DNA of 64,000 nt from Candidatus Baltobacteraceae bacterium (GCA_035502855.1 DATJTX010000018.1:62001-126000); one strand, 5' to 3'. Counted from the stretch's first letter, positions 1 to 8,600 are shown. Numbers and translations are program-made. The notes: generated by a model from the letters alone, not told the origin.

Positions 1-622
1 GGCGCACGGCCTGAAGCGCGTGGTGCAGCGACGGCGCGGCTTCCCGCTCTTCCGCGGAGAGATAGGCATTACGGCTCGAGAGCGCGAGGCCGTCGGCTTC
101 GCGCTGCGTGGGAACGATCACCACGGTCGTCGGTATCTCCAAGTCGCGGACCATTCGCCGTACGACCGCCGTCTGCTGCGCATCCTTCTGTCCGAGGTAG
201 AGCGCATCGGGGCGAACCACATTGAGCAACGCGCAAACCACGGTGGCGACCCCACGAAAATGCGCCGGCCGGATCGCGCCCTCGAAGACCTCTGCGAGGC
301 GGCCGGTGTCGACCGAGGTGCTGAAGCCGGACGGATACATCGCCTCGACGCCGGGCGCGAAGAGCACGTCGATCCCGGCCTGAGCCAGCTTGGCTCGATC
401 GCCTTCGGGATCGCGCGGGTAGCGGGCTAGATCTTCGCCCGGCGCAAACTGGAGGGGGTTGACGAAGACCGACGCCGCGACCGCGGCCGACTCGGCCCGG
501 GCCCGTCGAACGAGCGCCAGGTGACCCTCGTGCAAGGCCCCCATCGTAGGCACGAAACCAAGCGGGCGAGGAAGCACGTCGAAGAGCGCACGAGCTTGCG
601 CGATCGTCGCGGCGATTTGCAC
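1..622 (-). CDS. panC: Pantoate--beta-alanine ligase, partial (C-terminus outside window)
   Basis: The reverse strand is open from a GTG at 622 to the window edge, about 207 codons of a family usually near 280. The translation carries the family signature PTMGALHEGH near residue 27 (the HxGH nucleotidyl-transfer motif), then SVFVNPLQF, YPRDPEGD and YLGQKDAQQ. These are the ATP- and pantoate-binding segments of pantothenate synthetase, the cytoplasmic enzyme that joins pantoate and beta-alanine using ATP. A GGAGAGG ribosome site lies 11 bases before the GTG, which supports this start. The FHA gene ends 18 bases upstream on the same strand, so the two are probably co-transcribed. Only the end of the gene is missing. 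Confidence 0.93.
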   Translation of the reverse strand, partial: MQIAATIAQARALFDVLPRPLGFVPTMGALHEGHLALVRRARAESAAVAASVFVNPLQFAPGEDLARYPRDPEGDRAKLAQAGIDVLFAPGVEAMYPSGFSTSVDTGRLAEVFEGAIRPAHFRGVATVVCALLNVVRPDALYLGQKDAQQTAVVRRMVRDLEIPTTVVIVPTQREADGLALSSRNAYLSAEEREAAPSLHHALQAVR

Positions 623-639
623 GAAGCTAGGAACCTCTC

Positions 640-933
640 CTAAAGACGCGTGACGCGCAGCACCGTGCGGCCGACGATAAACGGGATGCCGACTTCGAGC
701 GTGGCATCGCCGCTCACCGGCTCGCCGTTCACCTTGGTTCCGTTCCGGCTCTCCAGGTCCGTGAGGTGAAGATTTTCGCCGTCTATGCGTACGTGCGCAT
801 GTTTGCGGGAAACATAACGATCGAGGGCTATACACGCCTGCGCGACCGAATCGTCGCGTCCGATCGTGATTTCGCTCTCGAAAGTCCAAGTTTTCCCGTC
901 TAGTGGCCCGCTCAGGACCTCGAGCAGATACAT
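640..933 (-). CDS. Small FHA-domain protein
   Basis: A 97-residue protein made almost entirely of one forkhead-associated domain, which binds phosphothreonine peptides. The landmarks are in order: IGRDD near residue 24, SRKHAHV near 42, LTDLESRNGTKVNG near 56-70 and a closing GRTVLRV strand. The Arg of GRDD, the Ser-Arg-Lys-His turn and the Asn of NGT are the usual phosphate-contact positions and are present. No other domain or membrane segment is seen, so it is probably a cytoplasmic adaptor for a Ser/Thr kinase pathway; no kinase lies in the window. It sits directly upstream of panC on the same strand. The functional link to pantothenate synthesis is unknown. Confidence 0.85.
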   Translation of the reverse strand: MYLLEVLSGPLDGKTWTFESEITIGRDDSVAQACIALDRYVSRKHAHVRIDGENLHLTDLESRNGTKVNGEPVSGDATLEVGIPFIVGRTVLRVTRL

Positions 934-1044
934 CGGGACGTGCCCTTCTCTGGCGCAACCGCCCGGCTCCTGGTCGGGCAGCCGGGCCCTGTTAACCTGG
1001 AACTAACAAAAAGGACCGTTAGGACGATTACTCATAGGGTGACG

Positions 1045-1260
1045 ATGAACGACCGGATCGACGAGTTGCTGGAGCTCATAGAAGTAGAGCCGGATGCCTT
1101 GCGCGAGGCGGAATTCCTGCAGGCGCAGGCGATTCTCGAGACCTTGGTGGGCAAGACGATCACGGCAGCCGAGATTCAGGACACGCGCATCATCATTACG
1201 ACCAACGACGGCAACCGTTACTTCTTCTACGGATTTCTCGGGGAATCGCGCACGGCCTAA
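1045..1260 (+). CDS. Small hypothetical protein
   Basis: A 71-residue acidic, mainly helical protein starting MNDRIDELLELIEVEP and ending GFLGESRTA. I do not recognise a family. The frame stays open further upstream to 940, but the ATG at 1045 (or the GTG at 1039) follows an AGGGTG that can act as a ribosome site, and the upstream stretch is divergent from the FHA gene and looks like a promoter region. The next gene is convergent and begins six bases after the stop. A structure with an N-terminal helix and a beta-rich C-terminal half is suggested by the residue pattern only. Confidence 0.55.
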   Translation: MNDRIDELLELIEVEPDALREAEFLQAQAILETLVGKTITAAEIQDTRIIITTNDGNRYFFYGFLGESRTA

Positions 1261-1266
1261 CCGTCG

Positions 1267-1623
1267 TTACTTCGCCGTTTCTTTGGCAGCCACGAACGCG
1301 GCGATCTTTTCATGATCGCTCGACGTGTATTGCGTAAAGGCGACGCCGTGAGCGTAGAATTTGCTCGCGGCGTCATAAAACGTAAGCGCGATTTTCGCAC
1401 GGACGAGCATCTCGCGATCGCTCTCCGGCAGGGTGAAGCGCAAGACGATTGGTTGGCCTGCGGGTAGATCGGTCGAGGTTGCGACGCGCATACCGCCGCG
1501 GCTGAGGTCGATTGCCGTTCCAACCAGCACCAACTCATGCCCCGGAACGATGATTGTGACCGGGAAATCCACAACCGCGCGATAGAAGCGGCGCTCGTGC
1601 GAGCGATCCTCTTGAGTACTCAC
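1267..1623 (-). CDS. PilZ domain protein (putative c-di-GMP receptor)
   Basis: A 118-residue single-domain protein. Near the N-terminus it has an arginine pair in HERRFYRAV (RxxxR), and about 30 residues later DLSRGGMRV, matching the D/NxSxxG motif; together these bind cyclic di-GMP in PilZ domains. There is no signal peptide or transmembrane segment, so it is expected in the cytoplasm as a small adaptor that passes c-di-GMP levels to a partner. The start overlaps the end of the upstream lyase gene by four bases, consistent with one operon. A second PilZ gene lies at 23991-24665. Confidence 0.85.
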   Translation of the reverse strand: MSTQEDRSHERRFYRAVVDFPVTIIVPGHELVLVGTAIDLSRGGMRVATSTDLPAGQPIVLRFTLPESDREMLVRAKIALTFYDAASKFYAHGVAFTQYTSSDHEKIAAFVAAKETAK

Positions 1624-2918
1624 CGGTGGGAGTTCTTCTCTGTGCGCGCGCCTCGGCCTTCAGCTGTATCGCCCGCAGCAAGCGCTTGCGCGGCCAGAAG
1701 TACGCCGAGCATCGCGTGTTCGGCGACGACTCCGCCTTGGAGATAGACTTCGTACGGCGCGCGAAGCGGCGCGTCACAAGAGAGCTCGATCGTCGCTCCG
1801 CTCACGAAGGCGCCGCTCGACATGACGACCGGATCGGCGTAGCCCGGCACCGGGCCCGGTTCAGGACGAAAACGCGCGTTGACCGGCATCGCCGACTGCA
1901 ATCCGCCCGCGAAGCGCAGCAACCGGCCGGGATCTCCCAGCCGAATCGCCTGCACGATGTCGGTGCGATGTGCGCCCGGCTGCGGATCGACCTCGAACCC
2001 CAATTCTTCGAAAAGCGCGGCGGCGAAATCGAGACCGCGAAGGGTTTGTTCGACGATCGCGGGCGCCAGGAAAAGACCTTGAATGAAGGCGCGCCCGAAT
2101 CCAAGCGTTGGTCCCAGTGCACCGCGTAGACCCGGAGCATAGAGGCGCGCGCTCACCCGCTCGAGCAAATCCGAGCGGCCGGCGATATACCCGCCTCCCG
2201 GAGCGAGCGACCCGCCCAAATTCTTGATCAGTGAGCCCATCACCAGATCGGCGCCTGCCTCGCTCGGCTCTGCCTCCTCGACGAGCTCGCCGTAACAGTT
2301 GTCGACCAGCACGGCGACGCGCGGCGCGGTGCTTTTGACCGCGGCGGCGATGCGTTCGCACGCCGCAATGTCCAACGAAGGACGCGGCGCATAACCCCGC
2401 GAGCGCTGCACGAAAACCGCGGCCGCATCGGCTTGCGCCGCTGCACGCGCGATTGCGTCGAGGTCCGGGGTTCCATCGTCGCGCAGCGCAATCTCTTGAT
2501 AAACGGCGCCCTGCGCAGTCAGTGAATGCGGCGCGTCGCAAATCGCGTTTCGCAAGGTGTCGTAGGGTGCGCCGGCGGCGGCGATCAATCGCTTTCCCGG
2601 CGGAACGCAAGCGGCGAGTGCGGTCACGATTGCATGCGTACCGCTCACGATCGAGAGGCGCGCGAGCACGCGCTCCGCGCCGAGGACGCGCGCAAGCAGC
2701 GACTCGTAGCGCGCGCGTGCCGCGTCGTCGTAGCCGTAGCCGCTGGTTCCGGCCAGTTCGCTCTCGTCGATGCCTTCGTCGAAAAAGGCGCGCAGCATGC
2801 GCACTTTCACTTGTGCTTGCGCCGGATAGGTGAGATCGCGCGTGCGTTCGTACGCGCGGAGTGCGGCCTCCCGAACCGTTCCCCCGATCGTAAAGCGTTC
2901 GCACAGCAATTCGATCAT
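1620..2918 (-). CDS. PLP-dependent lyase of the methionine gamma-lyase / aluminium-resistance family
   Basis: A 432-residue fold-type I PLP enzyme of the group annotated as aluminium resistance protein or YnbB-like. The N-terminal part contains the group's typical GTSGYGYDD segment. An internal SGTHAI follows, and the PLP-lysine region is MGSLIKNLGGSLAPGGGYIAG around residues 220-240. The ATG at 2918 overlaps the stop of the EIIC gene (ATGA), so a much longer in-frame extension upstream is not needed. Family members are thought to cleave C-S bonds of sulfur amino acids, but the physiological substrate is not established. It is probably co-expressed with the downstream PilZ gene, with which it shares four bases. 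Confidence 0.8.
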   Translation of the reverse strand: MIELLCERFTIGGTVREAALRAYERTRDLTYPAQAQVKVRMLRAFFDEGIDESELAGTSGYGYDDAARARYESLLARVLGAERVLARLSIVSGTHAIVTALAACVPPGKRLIAAAGAPYDTLRNAICDAPHSLTAQGAVYQEIALRDDGTPDLDAIARAAAQADAAAVFVQRSRGYAPRPSLDIAACERIAAAVKSTAPRVAVLVDNCYGELVEEAEPSEAGADLVMGSLIKNLGGSLAPGGGYIAGRSDLLERVSARLYAPGLRGALGPTLGFGRAFIQGLFLAPAIVEQTLRGLDFAAALFEELGFEVDPQPGAHRTDIVQAIRLGDPGRLLRFAGGLQSAMPVNARFRPEPGPVPGYADPVVMSSGAFVSGATIELSCDAPLRAPYEVYLQGGVVAEHAMLGVLLAAQALAAGDTAEGRGARTEKNSHR

Positions 2919-4099
2919 GCGGCCGCCTCGAGCGCTTCGTGCTGCAGATGGCGCTCGTAGGCGCGCACGAACGGCAAGTAGGCCGCGGTTGCGAGCGCAA
3001 CGTTGATCAGGACGAGCGCGATCGCCCGTACGTCGAGCGTCGAGAGATACGTCGAGATCAGGGTGGGAACCGAGGACGGCACGTAGTAGATCGGGCGCCC
3101 GACCCAACCCCACGCGACCGCAAAGTATGTCGTCGTGGCGAGCAGTAGCGGCGCGACGATGAACGGCGGCACCAGAAACGGATTGAGCACGACCGGAACG
3201 GCAAAGAGCAGCGGCTCGTTGGCGTTGAAGACCGCCGGCACGATCGTCGCGCGTCCGACGGTACGCAGTCGCGGCACGCGCGAGAAGACGAGCAGCGCGG
3301 CGAGCGGCAACGTGGATCCCGCCCCGCCGGGGAAGATGAAGAGAAACAGCGAGACCACGACGATGTGCGGTAGACTCAGGTGATGATCGTAGGCGAGCGT
3401 ATTTTGCATTTGCAGCGTGAGGTACACCGGCGTCACAACGGCGGCGAGCAGCGCAGGGCCGTGGATGCCGATCGTCCACAGCAGCGTTTGCACCAGCACG
3501 ATGACGACGAGCGCCGCGTACGTATCGCCCAGACGGCCTAGCGGCTCGAGCATCTGCGCGACCGCGGCCGCCAGGTCGACGTGTAGCGCGCGCAGCGCCA
3601 GCGCGAGCGCGACGGTGAGCAGCGCGCCGATCCAGGCCGTGCGCGCCAGGCGCGCACCAAGAGCAACCGCACCGCATGCGCCGAGCGCGAGAAACAGTCC
3701 GCTTGGGCCGACCGAACGCAAATAGGGAAGCAGCGCTCCGCTATATGACGGAAGCGCGAGGAGGTAACCCAGCGTCGCGCCCGCGATCGCCGCGGTGGTA
3801 TCGATATGGGCGCGCCGGGCATAAAACCAGGCCAGCGTGGGCGCCAGCACGAGGCCCATGATGCCGAAGGCGGGCAGAAGGGCGGCCGAAACGCGCAAGC
3901 CGAGCGAGGGGCCGATGAAGGGCCCCGGTACCGAGACCGAGGGCAAGATGGCGAAAAAGGCCGCGAGCAGGCCGCCGAAGCTCCAGGGGAGCGCATCGCG
4001 GGTCGCGGCGAGGAACGCAAGCTCGGCGATCGCTCTGAGCGCGCCGAACGGGCTAGAGCCGGCGGACGACGGCCTCGACGCGACCGATGATCTCGACAT
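2915..4099 (-). CDS. Orphan PTS EIIC-like membrane permease
   Basis: A membrane protein of about 394 residues with roughly ten hydrophobic segments. The region VFNANEPLLFAVPVVLNPFL about two-thirds along matches the NxNEPxxFGxPxxLNP core of cellobiose/lactose-type EIIC subunits, where the Glu and neighbouring residues bind sugar; LWTIGIHGP is also typical. The start is uncertain: the frame runs into lexA, and the ATG at 4099 is the nearest in-frame start, overlapping lexA by 47 bases. No EIIA, EIIB, HPr or EI gene is visible, so it may be a PTS component with partners elsewhere or a phosphotransfer-independent transporter. Confidence 0.68.
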   Translation of the reverse strand: MSRSSVASRPSSAGSSPFGALRAIAELAFLAATRDALPWSFGGLLAAFFAILPSVSVPGPFIGPSLGLRVSAALLPAFGIMGLVLAPTLAWFYARRAHIDTTAAIAGATLGYLLALPSYSGALLPYLRSVGPSGLFLALGACGAVALGARLARTAWIGALLTVALALALRALHVDLAAAVAQMLEPLGRLGDTYAALVVIVLVQTLLWTIGIHGPALLAAVVTPVYLTLQMQNTLAYDHHLSLPHIVVVSLFLFIFPGGAGSTLPLAALLVFSRVPRLRTVGRATIVPAVFNANEPLLFAVPVVLNPFLVPPFIVAPLLLATTTYFAVAWGWVGRPIYYVPSSVPTLISTYLSTLDVRAIALVLINVALATAAYLPFVRAYERHLQHEALEAAA

Positions 4100-4664
4100 C
4101 GCTCGCGTAGATTGGCGCCATGCTGCGATTCTCCGGCTGCAGCCGGATGCGTCCATTCTCACGGTAGTAGCGCTTGACGGTAGCCTCGCCGTCGAGCATC
4201 GCGACCACGATCTCGCCGTCGCGCGCGACGCGCTGCGGGCGGACCATGATCAGGTCGCCATCCAAGATCGCGGCCTCGATCATCGAGTCGCCCTGCACGC
4301 GCAGCATAAACGCGTCGGACGAGCGCGGCACGAAGGATGCCGGCAGGACGAATTCACCCTCGAGATGTTCCTGAGCGGTGATCGGTACGCCGGCCGCGAC
4401 CTTCCCGACGATCGGCATTACCACGCTATCGGGCACTCGCGTCGTGTTGAGATCCGAGCGAAGAGCGCGCGGCTTGGTGGGATCGCGCAGGATCAGGCCC
4501 CGGCGTTCCAGGGCCTTGAGGTGGGCATGGATCGTGGACGAGGACGAAAGGCCGACGCGCTCGCCGATTTCCCGCACCGAGGGCGGGTAGCCGCGCTCGG
4601 CGGTGAAGGCGCGGATCACATCGAGGATGCGCTGCTGTCGCTCCGTGGCAGGTTTGTCGGTCAA
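4053..4664 (-). CDS. lexA: LexA SOS repressor / autoprotease
   Basis: A 203-residue LexA. The N-terminal winged helix covers about residues 8-70, with YPPSVREIGERVGL as the recognition region. The self-cleavage site lies in GKVAAGVP (Ala-Gly bond), the catalytic serine in QGDSMIEA and the catalytic lysine in EATVKRYY. I chose a TTG start at 4664 because GGAGGGAG lies just upstream and the length then fits the family; the frame is open to 4772 but that part contains the promoter. LexA dimers repress SOS genes until RecA-stimulated autocleavage. An operator-like site overlaps its own -35 region, so autoregulation is expected. Confidence 0.94.
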   Translation of the reverse strand: MTDKPATERQQRILDVIRAFTAERGYPPSVREIGERVGLSSSSTIHAHLKALERRGLILRDPTKPRALRSDLNTTRVPDSVVMPIVGKVAAGVPITAQEHLEGEFVLPASFVPRSSDAFMLRVQGDSMIEAAILDGDLIMVRPQRVARDGEIVVAMLDGEATVKRYYRENGRIRLQPENRSMAPIYASDVEIIGRVEAVVRRL

Positions 4665-4726
4665 GGCTCCCTCCGGGAAAAGGCACGCAACGCAATGCCA
4701 GCCGTATGGCATGGGTTTGCCGTACA

Positions 4727-4755
4727 ACCGTAGCACAGACGCCCCAAAAAGGCAA
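4727..4755 (-). promoter_or_regulatory. Predicted lexA promoter
   Basis: Reading the reverse strand, TTGCCT (4755-4750) is followed after exactly 17 bases by TACGGT (4732-4727), and TGC directly before the -10 makes it an extended -10. The -35 shares bases with SOS box 1, so LexA binding there would block polymerase. The predicted start point is about 55 bases before the TTG start codon. Confidence 0.6.
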
Positions 4756-4766
4756 ACATACGTTCG
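4753..4766 (-). promoter_or_regulatory. SOS box 1 (LexA operator candidate)
   Basis: The reverse strand reads CGAACGTATGTTTG, matching 13 of 14 positions of the Gram-positive-type operator CGAACRNRYGTTYC. It overlaps the lexA -35 element, which is the place expected for autoregulation. Confidence 0.75.
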
Positions 4767-4774
4767 GATCACGC

Positions 4775-4805
4775 TTGACAGCTCTGGCGCGGCGTGTGCT
4801 AAAAT
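4775..4805 (+). promoter_or_regulatory. Predicted promoter of the LysM gene
   Basis: A perfect TTGACA at 4775-4780 is followed by TAAAAT at 4800-4805, with TGC directly before it (extended -10). The 19-base spacer is longer than ideal, so the extended -10 may matter. It points away from lexA, with SOS box 1 just upstream and SOS box 2 just past the predicted start point. Confidence 0.55.
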
Positions 4806-4813
4806 CTAGGGGA

Positions 4814-4827
4814 CGAACAGCTGTTTG
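4814..4827 (+). promoter_or_regulatory. SOS box 2 (LexA operator candidate)
   Basis: CGAACAGCTGTTTG keeps both half-sites (CGAAC and GTTTG) around a four-base centre. It lies immediately downstream of the predicted -10 of the LysM promoter, a position where a bound repressor would block initiation. Confidence 0.7.
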
Positions 4828-4853
4828 GCCCAAGATCTAGGCACGTTGGTAGT

Positions 4854-4867
4854 CGAACGCTCGTTTG
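4854..4867 (+). promoter_or_regulatory. SOS box 3 (LexA operator candidate)
   Basis: CGAACGCTCGTTTG again has the form CGAAC-N4-GTTTG. It starts 40 bases after box 2 starts, in the transcribed leader of the LysM gene. Three such sites within 115 bases are very unlikely by chance. Confidence 0.7.
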
Positions 4868-4881
4868 CCACAAGATATGGA

Positions 4882-4929
4882 CCCTTCGACAAGCTCAGGG
4901 TGACACGAGCGATTTTGCTCAGGATGACA
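4882..4929 (+). repeat. Interspersed palindromic repeat copy in the LysM leader
   Basis: A 24-base unit beginning CCCTTCGACAAGC and ending with GGTGACA (4882-4905) is followed by a short GAGC/GCTC hairpin and by GCTCAGGATGACA, the other common end of this repeat type. The same unit recurs exactly at 5230-5253 and inverted at 5281-5304. It lies between the promoter and the LysM start codon. Confidence 0.75.
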
Positions 4930-4941
4930 GGAGCGATTTCA

Positions 4942-5229
4942 GTGGTAAGGCGCAAACGGGTCACACTCATGCCGGCGATCGTGCTCGCCGCGCTCAGCCT
5001 CTCGGTGACGCTGCCCGCACTGTCCAGCATGCATCTCTACGCGGCAACCGCGCAGCGATACGCAACGATCACCGTGCAGCCCGGCGATACGCTTTGGTCG
5101 ATCGCGTCGGCTCACACCAGCTCGAGTGGTGACGTGCAGGAGACGATCGATCGGATCAGCGCGACGAATCACCTGCAAGCCTCGATGCTCATGCCCGGCG
5201 AGAAACTCCGCATACCTGTCCTTCGATAA
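4942..5229 (+). CDS. Membrane-anchored LysM protein, likely SOS-controlled cell-division inhibitor (YneA-like)
   Basis: A 95-residue protein: a short basic N-terminus (VVRRKR), one hydrophobic segment at about residues 9-25, then a single LysM domain from about 42 to the end (ITVQPGDTLWSIAS ... MLMPGEKLRIP). This topology places the peptidoglycan-binding domain outside the inner membrane. The GTG at 4942 has AGGAG eight bases upstream and is preferred over an ATG at 4924. B. subtilis YneA, mycobacterial ChiZ/Rv2719c and corynebacterial DivS are encoded beside lexA, are SOS-induced and act on division; YneA and ChiZ carry a LysM domain. The three SOS-box-like sites upstream support the same role here. 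Function remains an inference. Confidence 0.75.
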   Translation: MVRRKRVTLMPAIVLAALSLSVTLPALSSMHLYAATAQRYATITVQPGDTLWSIASAHTSSSGDVQETIDRISATNHLQASMLMPGEKLRIPVLR

Positions 5230-5304
5230 CCCTTCGACAAGCTCAGGGTGACAGATGGGTGGCTCATGTCATCCTGACTCTGTCACCCTGAGCTTGTCGA
5301 AGGG
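5230..5304. repeat. Perfect inverted pair of the palindromic repeat
   Basis: The 24-base unit at 5230-5253 begins directly after the LysM stop codon and is repeated exactly in reverse at 5281-5304, with 27 bases between. Transcribed, this gives a long hairpin just before the terminator. The segment ATGTCATCCTGA in the middle is a further piece of the same repeat family. Confidence 0.85.
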
Positions 5305-5315
5305 TCCGGAGTGAC

Positions 5316-5347
5316 AAAGAGACCGCAGCAATGCGGTCTCTTTTTTT
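5316..5347 (+). terminator. Rho-independent terminator after the LysM gene
   Basis: A perfect 12-base stem (AAAGAGACCGCA, 5316-5327) with a GCAA loop pairs with 5332-5343 and runs into a tract of T up to 5347. It is textbook for the + strand. On the reverse strand it could also stop the convergent small gene at 5370-5582, though with a shorter T run. Confidence 0.92.
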
Positions 5348-5369
5348 GCGCACCGGCCGGATGACGACG

Positions 5370-5582
5370 TCATTTTCCGCGGCTGACGAGCACGATCGAG
5401 TGGCCGGCGTGATCGTTCAAAAAATCGAGCCCCTCCACCATCCACGAGTCGAGGCCGGCGCCCGAATGTTTTGCGACTTCGCGGACCACGTGGACGCGGT
5501 CACGCAGCCATGCGAGCTCGCTGCGCGTCGTCGTCGGAAAGACGGCGACCTCGCAATCCTCGCACTTGTATCCGTACTCCAT
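5370..5582 (-). CDS. Small hypothetical protein with one CxxC motif
   Basis: A 70-residue protein starting MEYGYKCEDCEVAVFPT. The KCEDCE pair could be half of a metal site, but no second cysteine pair follows, so a full zinc ribbon is not supported. The rest is charged and probably helical. I chose the ATG at 5582 because the longer frame upstream is low-complexity and overlaps the receptor's terminator hairpin. It lies between two terminators and is probably transcribed alone or by read-through from the receptor gene. Family not recognised. Confidence 0.5.
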   Translation of the reverse strand: MEYGYKCEDCEVAVFPTTTRSELAWLRDRVHVVREVAKHSGAGLDSWMVEGLDFLNDHAGHSIVLVSRGK

Positions 5583-5612
5583 CAGCGCGCCACTTCGCGC
5601 TCGTGACGCAAG

Positions 5613-5638
5613 AAGGCCTCCGCTTTCGCGGAGGCCTT
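5613..5638 (-). terminator. Hairpin after the TonB receptor gene
   Basis: A perfect 11-base stem AAGGCCTCCGC with a four-base loop, 33 bases past the receptor stop on the reverse strand. The trailing sequence is only moderately T-rich (TTCTTG), so it is a probable rather than certain terminator. Confidence 0.65.
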
Positions 5639-5670
5639 GTCGTTCGCCGATGCGAGGTATGCTTCTTCGT

Positions 5671-8600
5671 CTACAGTCTGATCCGGAAATCGACGTAGGC
5701 GTTGAAGGGGAGAGACCCGACGAATGGCGCGTAGGCGTACGAACCGATTGGTTGCGCAAGCTGAGCGCCGGTCGACGTGAGTGCGGACAAGTTTCCAGGG
5801 GCGAACCCGTATTCGGTCTGGACGCTAGGTCCGTACCCGCAGATCGCCTTGGATGGGAGTCCCGGTGTGTTCTCGGTCCACGGGGCCTTCGTGCCGCCGC
5901 TGCAGATATCGAAGATATTTGCGAGCGTCGCCACGACGGTGATGCGCGGGCTGAGATCGTACGTGAGCTGCGTGCTCAGCGTATACCGCGACGGGGTGAT
6001 GAACGCGCCGATGTCGTCGAACTTACCCGTCGAGATGTCGGGGATGTCGAGTTCGGCTCCGCACGTCGACGGATCGGCAGCGCTGCCGTAACCGCCGGCG
6101 GATCCGTAGTAAACAGAGCCGATCGGGAATGCGGTTGGAGTGCCGCAGCTCGAGGGATCGTACCCTGTCTCTGCGAGAGGATAGCCGTACCGGTTGCCGG
6201 CGCTGAACTGCAGTGCGGGCGTGATTGCGAACTTGCCCTTCTTGTAGTTGAGCACCAGCGTCGCCGTGTACGGCGTCACGAACGAGCTGTAGCTGCCTGC
6301 ACCCGGAATGTACGGGAACAGGTCGTACGGCGAGTAGTTGCCGGTTGGATTCAGGAGCGCTTGCGGTGAAGCGTTCCAGTATGGGTTGGCAACGTCGGCG
6401 GCCGTACAGGATGCCGCACTCGCGATCGGCGTTCCCGTTGTACCTGCCGGCGCTCCCACCGGCACAGGTGCGTAGCACGGCGCGACCGCGACGCCGCTCG
6501 GCGTCGTCGTTCCCGTACCGCACAGTTTCGCCGATGCGGTTCCGGTCGCGCAGGCCGACGTCATGTCGTTGTAGGCCTGGATGTTGTTGTTGATCGACGT
6601 TAGCACCGACGCGCCGGTCGAGAGCGCACCGTAGGTCACGTACGCGTTCGTGTACGTGAACGAGAGCAGACCCGAGAGTCCGTCGCGTGCGAAGTCGCCC
6701 TTTTGCAGTTCGAACTCGAAGCCTTCATTCGTCTGCGATCCGATGTTCAGACCGGAAACGAAGTTGGTCTTCACGTTCAAATAGAACTGTTCGATCTGGT
6801 CTTGCGTCTTCCGGTAGAACGGCGTCAGCTTGAAGGACCAGTCGCTTCCCTTGAACTGATGCTCCAGGGAGAGGTCGTAGTTGTTCGAGACTTCCGGTTG
6901 GATCGGATAGGTCGAGCTCGTGCGCCCGTAGGCGAAGAACGTCGGCCCGAGATAGTCCGGAAGGTCTTGCTGCAACACGTTGTACTGCTCGAACGCCGTG
7001 TTCGGCGCCTGGTCGTAGCGACCGTAGCTGGCGCGGATGACGTTGAGCGGGTTGAGCGTGTAGGTCAGACCGACGCGCGGCTGCCACACGGGGAACGAAG
7101 CCGTGTTGACCGTGTCGGAGAGCGTTGCCGGTACCCAACTTGGCCCGAAGCCCGGTTCGCTCGTACAGCCGCCGTTCTGTGCGTTCTCCGTCGGGGTGAC
7201 GGTGGGAAGCGCAACCGCTGAACTACCCGGTTGAGCCGTGTTGTAGCACATCTCGTTGTTCCAGGCGTTGAACCAGAACGGACGAGCGCCGTAATCAGTG
7301 GGATCGGGAACGAACGTGTAGTTGTCGTAGTGCACGCCGACGTTGACGTGCAGTTTGTCGGTCGGATCCCAATTGTCGGTGATCGAGCCCGACGAGAAGC
7401 GCGGCGTCACGGTGTTGTACTCACCGTCGAATCCGTTCTCCGTCGCCAGATACTCGTATCCGGCCGGCGCTGCCGCCGGGAGGCAGTTGTTGGTGACCGT
7501 TGTCGGCGGCGGGCCCGGGAGGACCGTTCCGCACGCCGTCGAGACTCCGGACGGCGAGAAATACGAGGGAGCGTAGCCTTGCGCAACGCTGCATCCCGTT
7601 GGTGCGAGGGCTGCCGTGTAGCAGATGCCCGAGTCCGGATTGGCCGAGCTTACCAGCGTCGCCATCTGGACGTACGGGCTATCGAACACCGTGTTGTCGT
7701 AAGCGCGTTCCGAGGTGGCCGTCGTGTACGACAGTTGCACCTGTGCGAGGTTCTCCGGATTCAACTGATCCGCGAACTCCGCGCTTACGCCGCGCGTATG
7801 CGAGCTGACTTGGTAGTCCGGCGGAATCTCGCCGTTGTAGATGTAGTATCCTAAGGTGCCTGTCGAAGGCCCGTAGTTGAGCCAGTTCGAGTAATCGGTG
7901 TAGCCGTAGACGCGCAAGTACGCATTGGAACCGAAGTTCTTCTGGAACTGCACCTTGATGATGGCATCACCGATGCCCTCGTTATCGCGCGTGTTGTTCG
8001 GAAGCGTCGCGCCGGTTGACTGGAAGGGGAAGTTGTAGGTTGAGAGTTGCGAACCGACGGTGGCGAGATTGACCGGCTGGTTTATCGCGCCGGTGTAGAC
8101 CAATCCCGACGGGTAGGGAATTGCGATCTGCCCGCTCGAGTTGGTGGGGAAGTACCCCGCAAACGCCGGGTTGGTAAAGAGCGCGAAGTCGTCGACCGAG
8201 TTCGCGTAGTACTGGTTGATCTGCGAGGTTTCGTACATCAACTGGATGTCGTCACGCCCGCCGTCGTGTTTGTGCGGGATGCCGAAGTGGAAATTGACGA
8301 CGTTGTCACGATCGTAGATCGACGATAGACCGTCGGTGTAGAACGGAGCCAACGCGAACCCGGGCGTCTCGACGCCGCCGGGCGAGCCGGACATGTAGTT
8401 CCCGTTTACGTAGCACGACGGCAGCGTCGGCGATGCGGTTGGGGGACACGGCAGGAACAGGTCGCCGTACGTGTTGGTGATCGACGCGCCGTCGAACTGA
8501 TCGTACTCGCGATCGTTGTTGTTGTAGCCGCCGAATCCGGCGTAGTACGAGAAGAGCCGGTCCGGTGAGGCTCCTCCGACTTCGACGTTCGCCTTGTGAT

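Noticed and set aside
1620-3677. A 685-residue extended PLP lyase
   Set aside because: The extra N-terminus lies over the EIIC gene and is low-complexity Arg/Ala sequence; the ATG at 2918 overlaps the EIIC stop.
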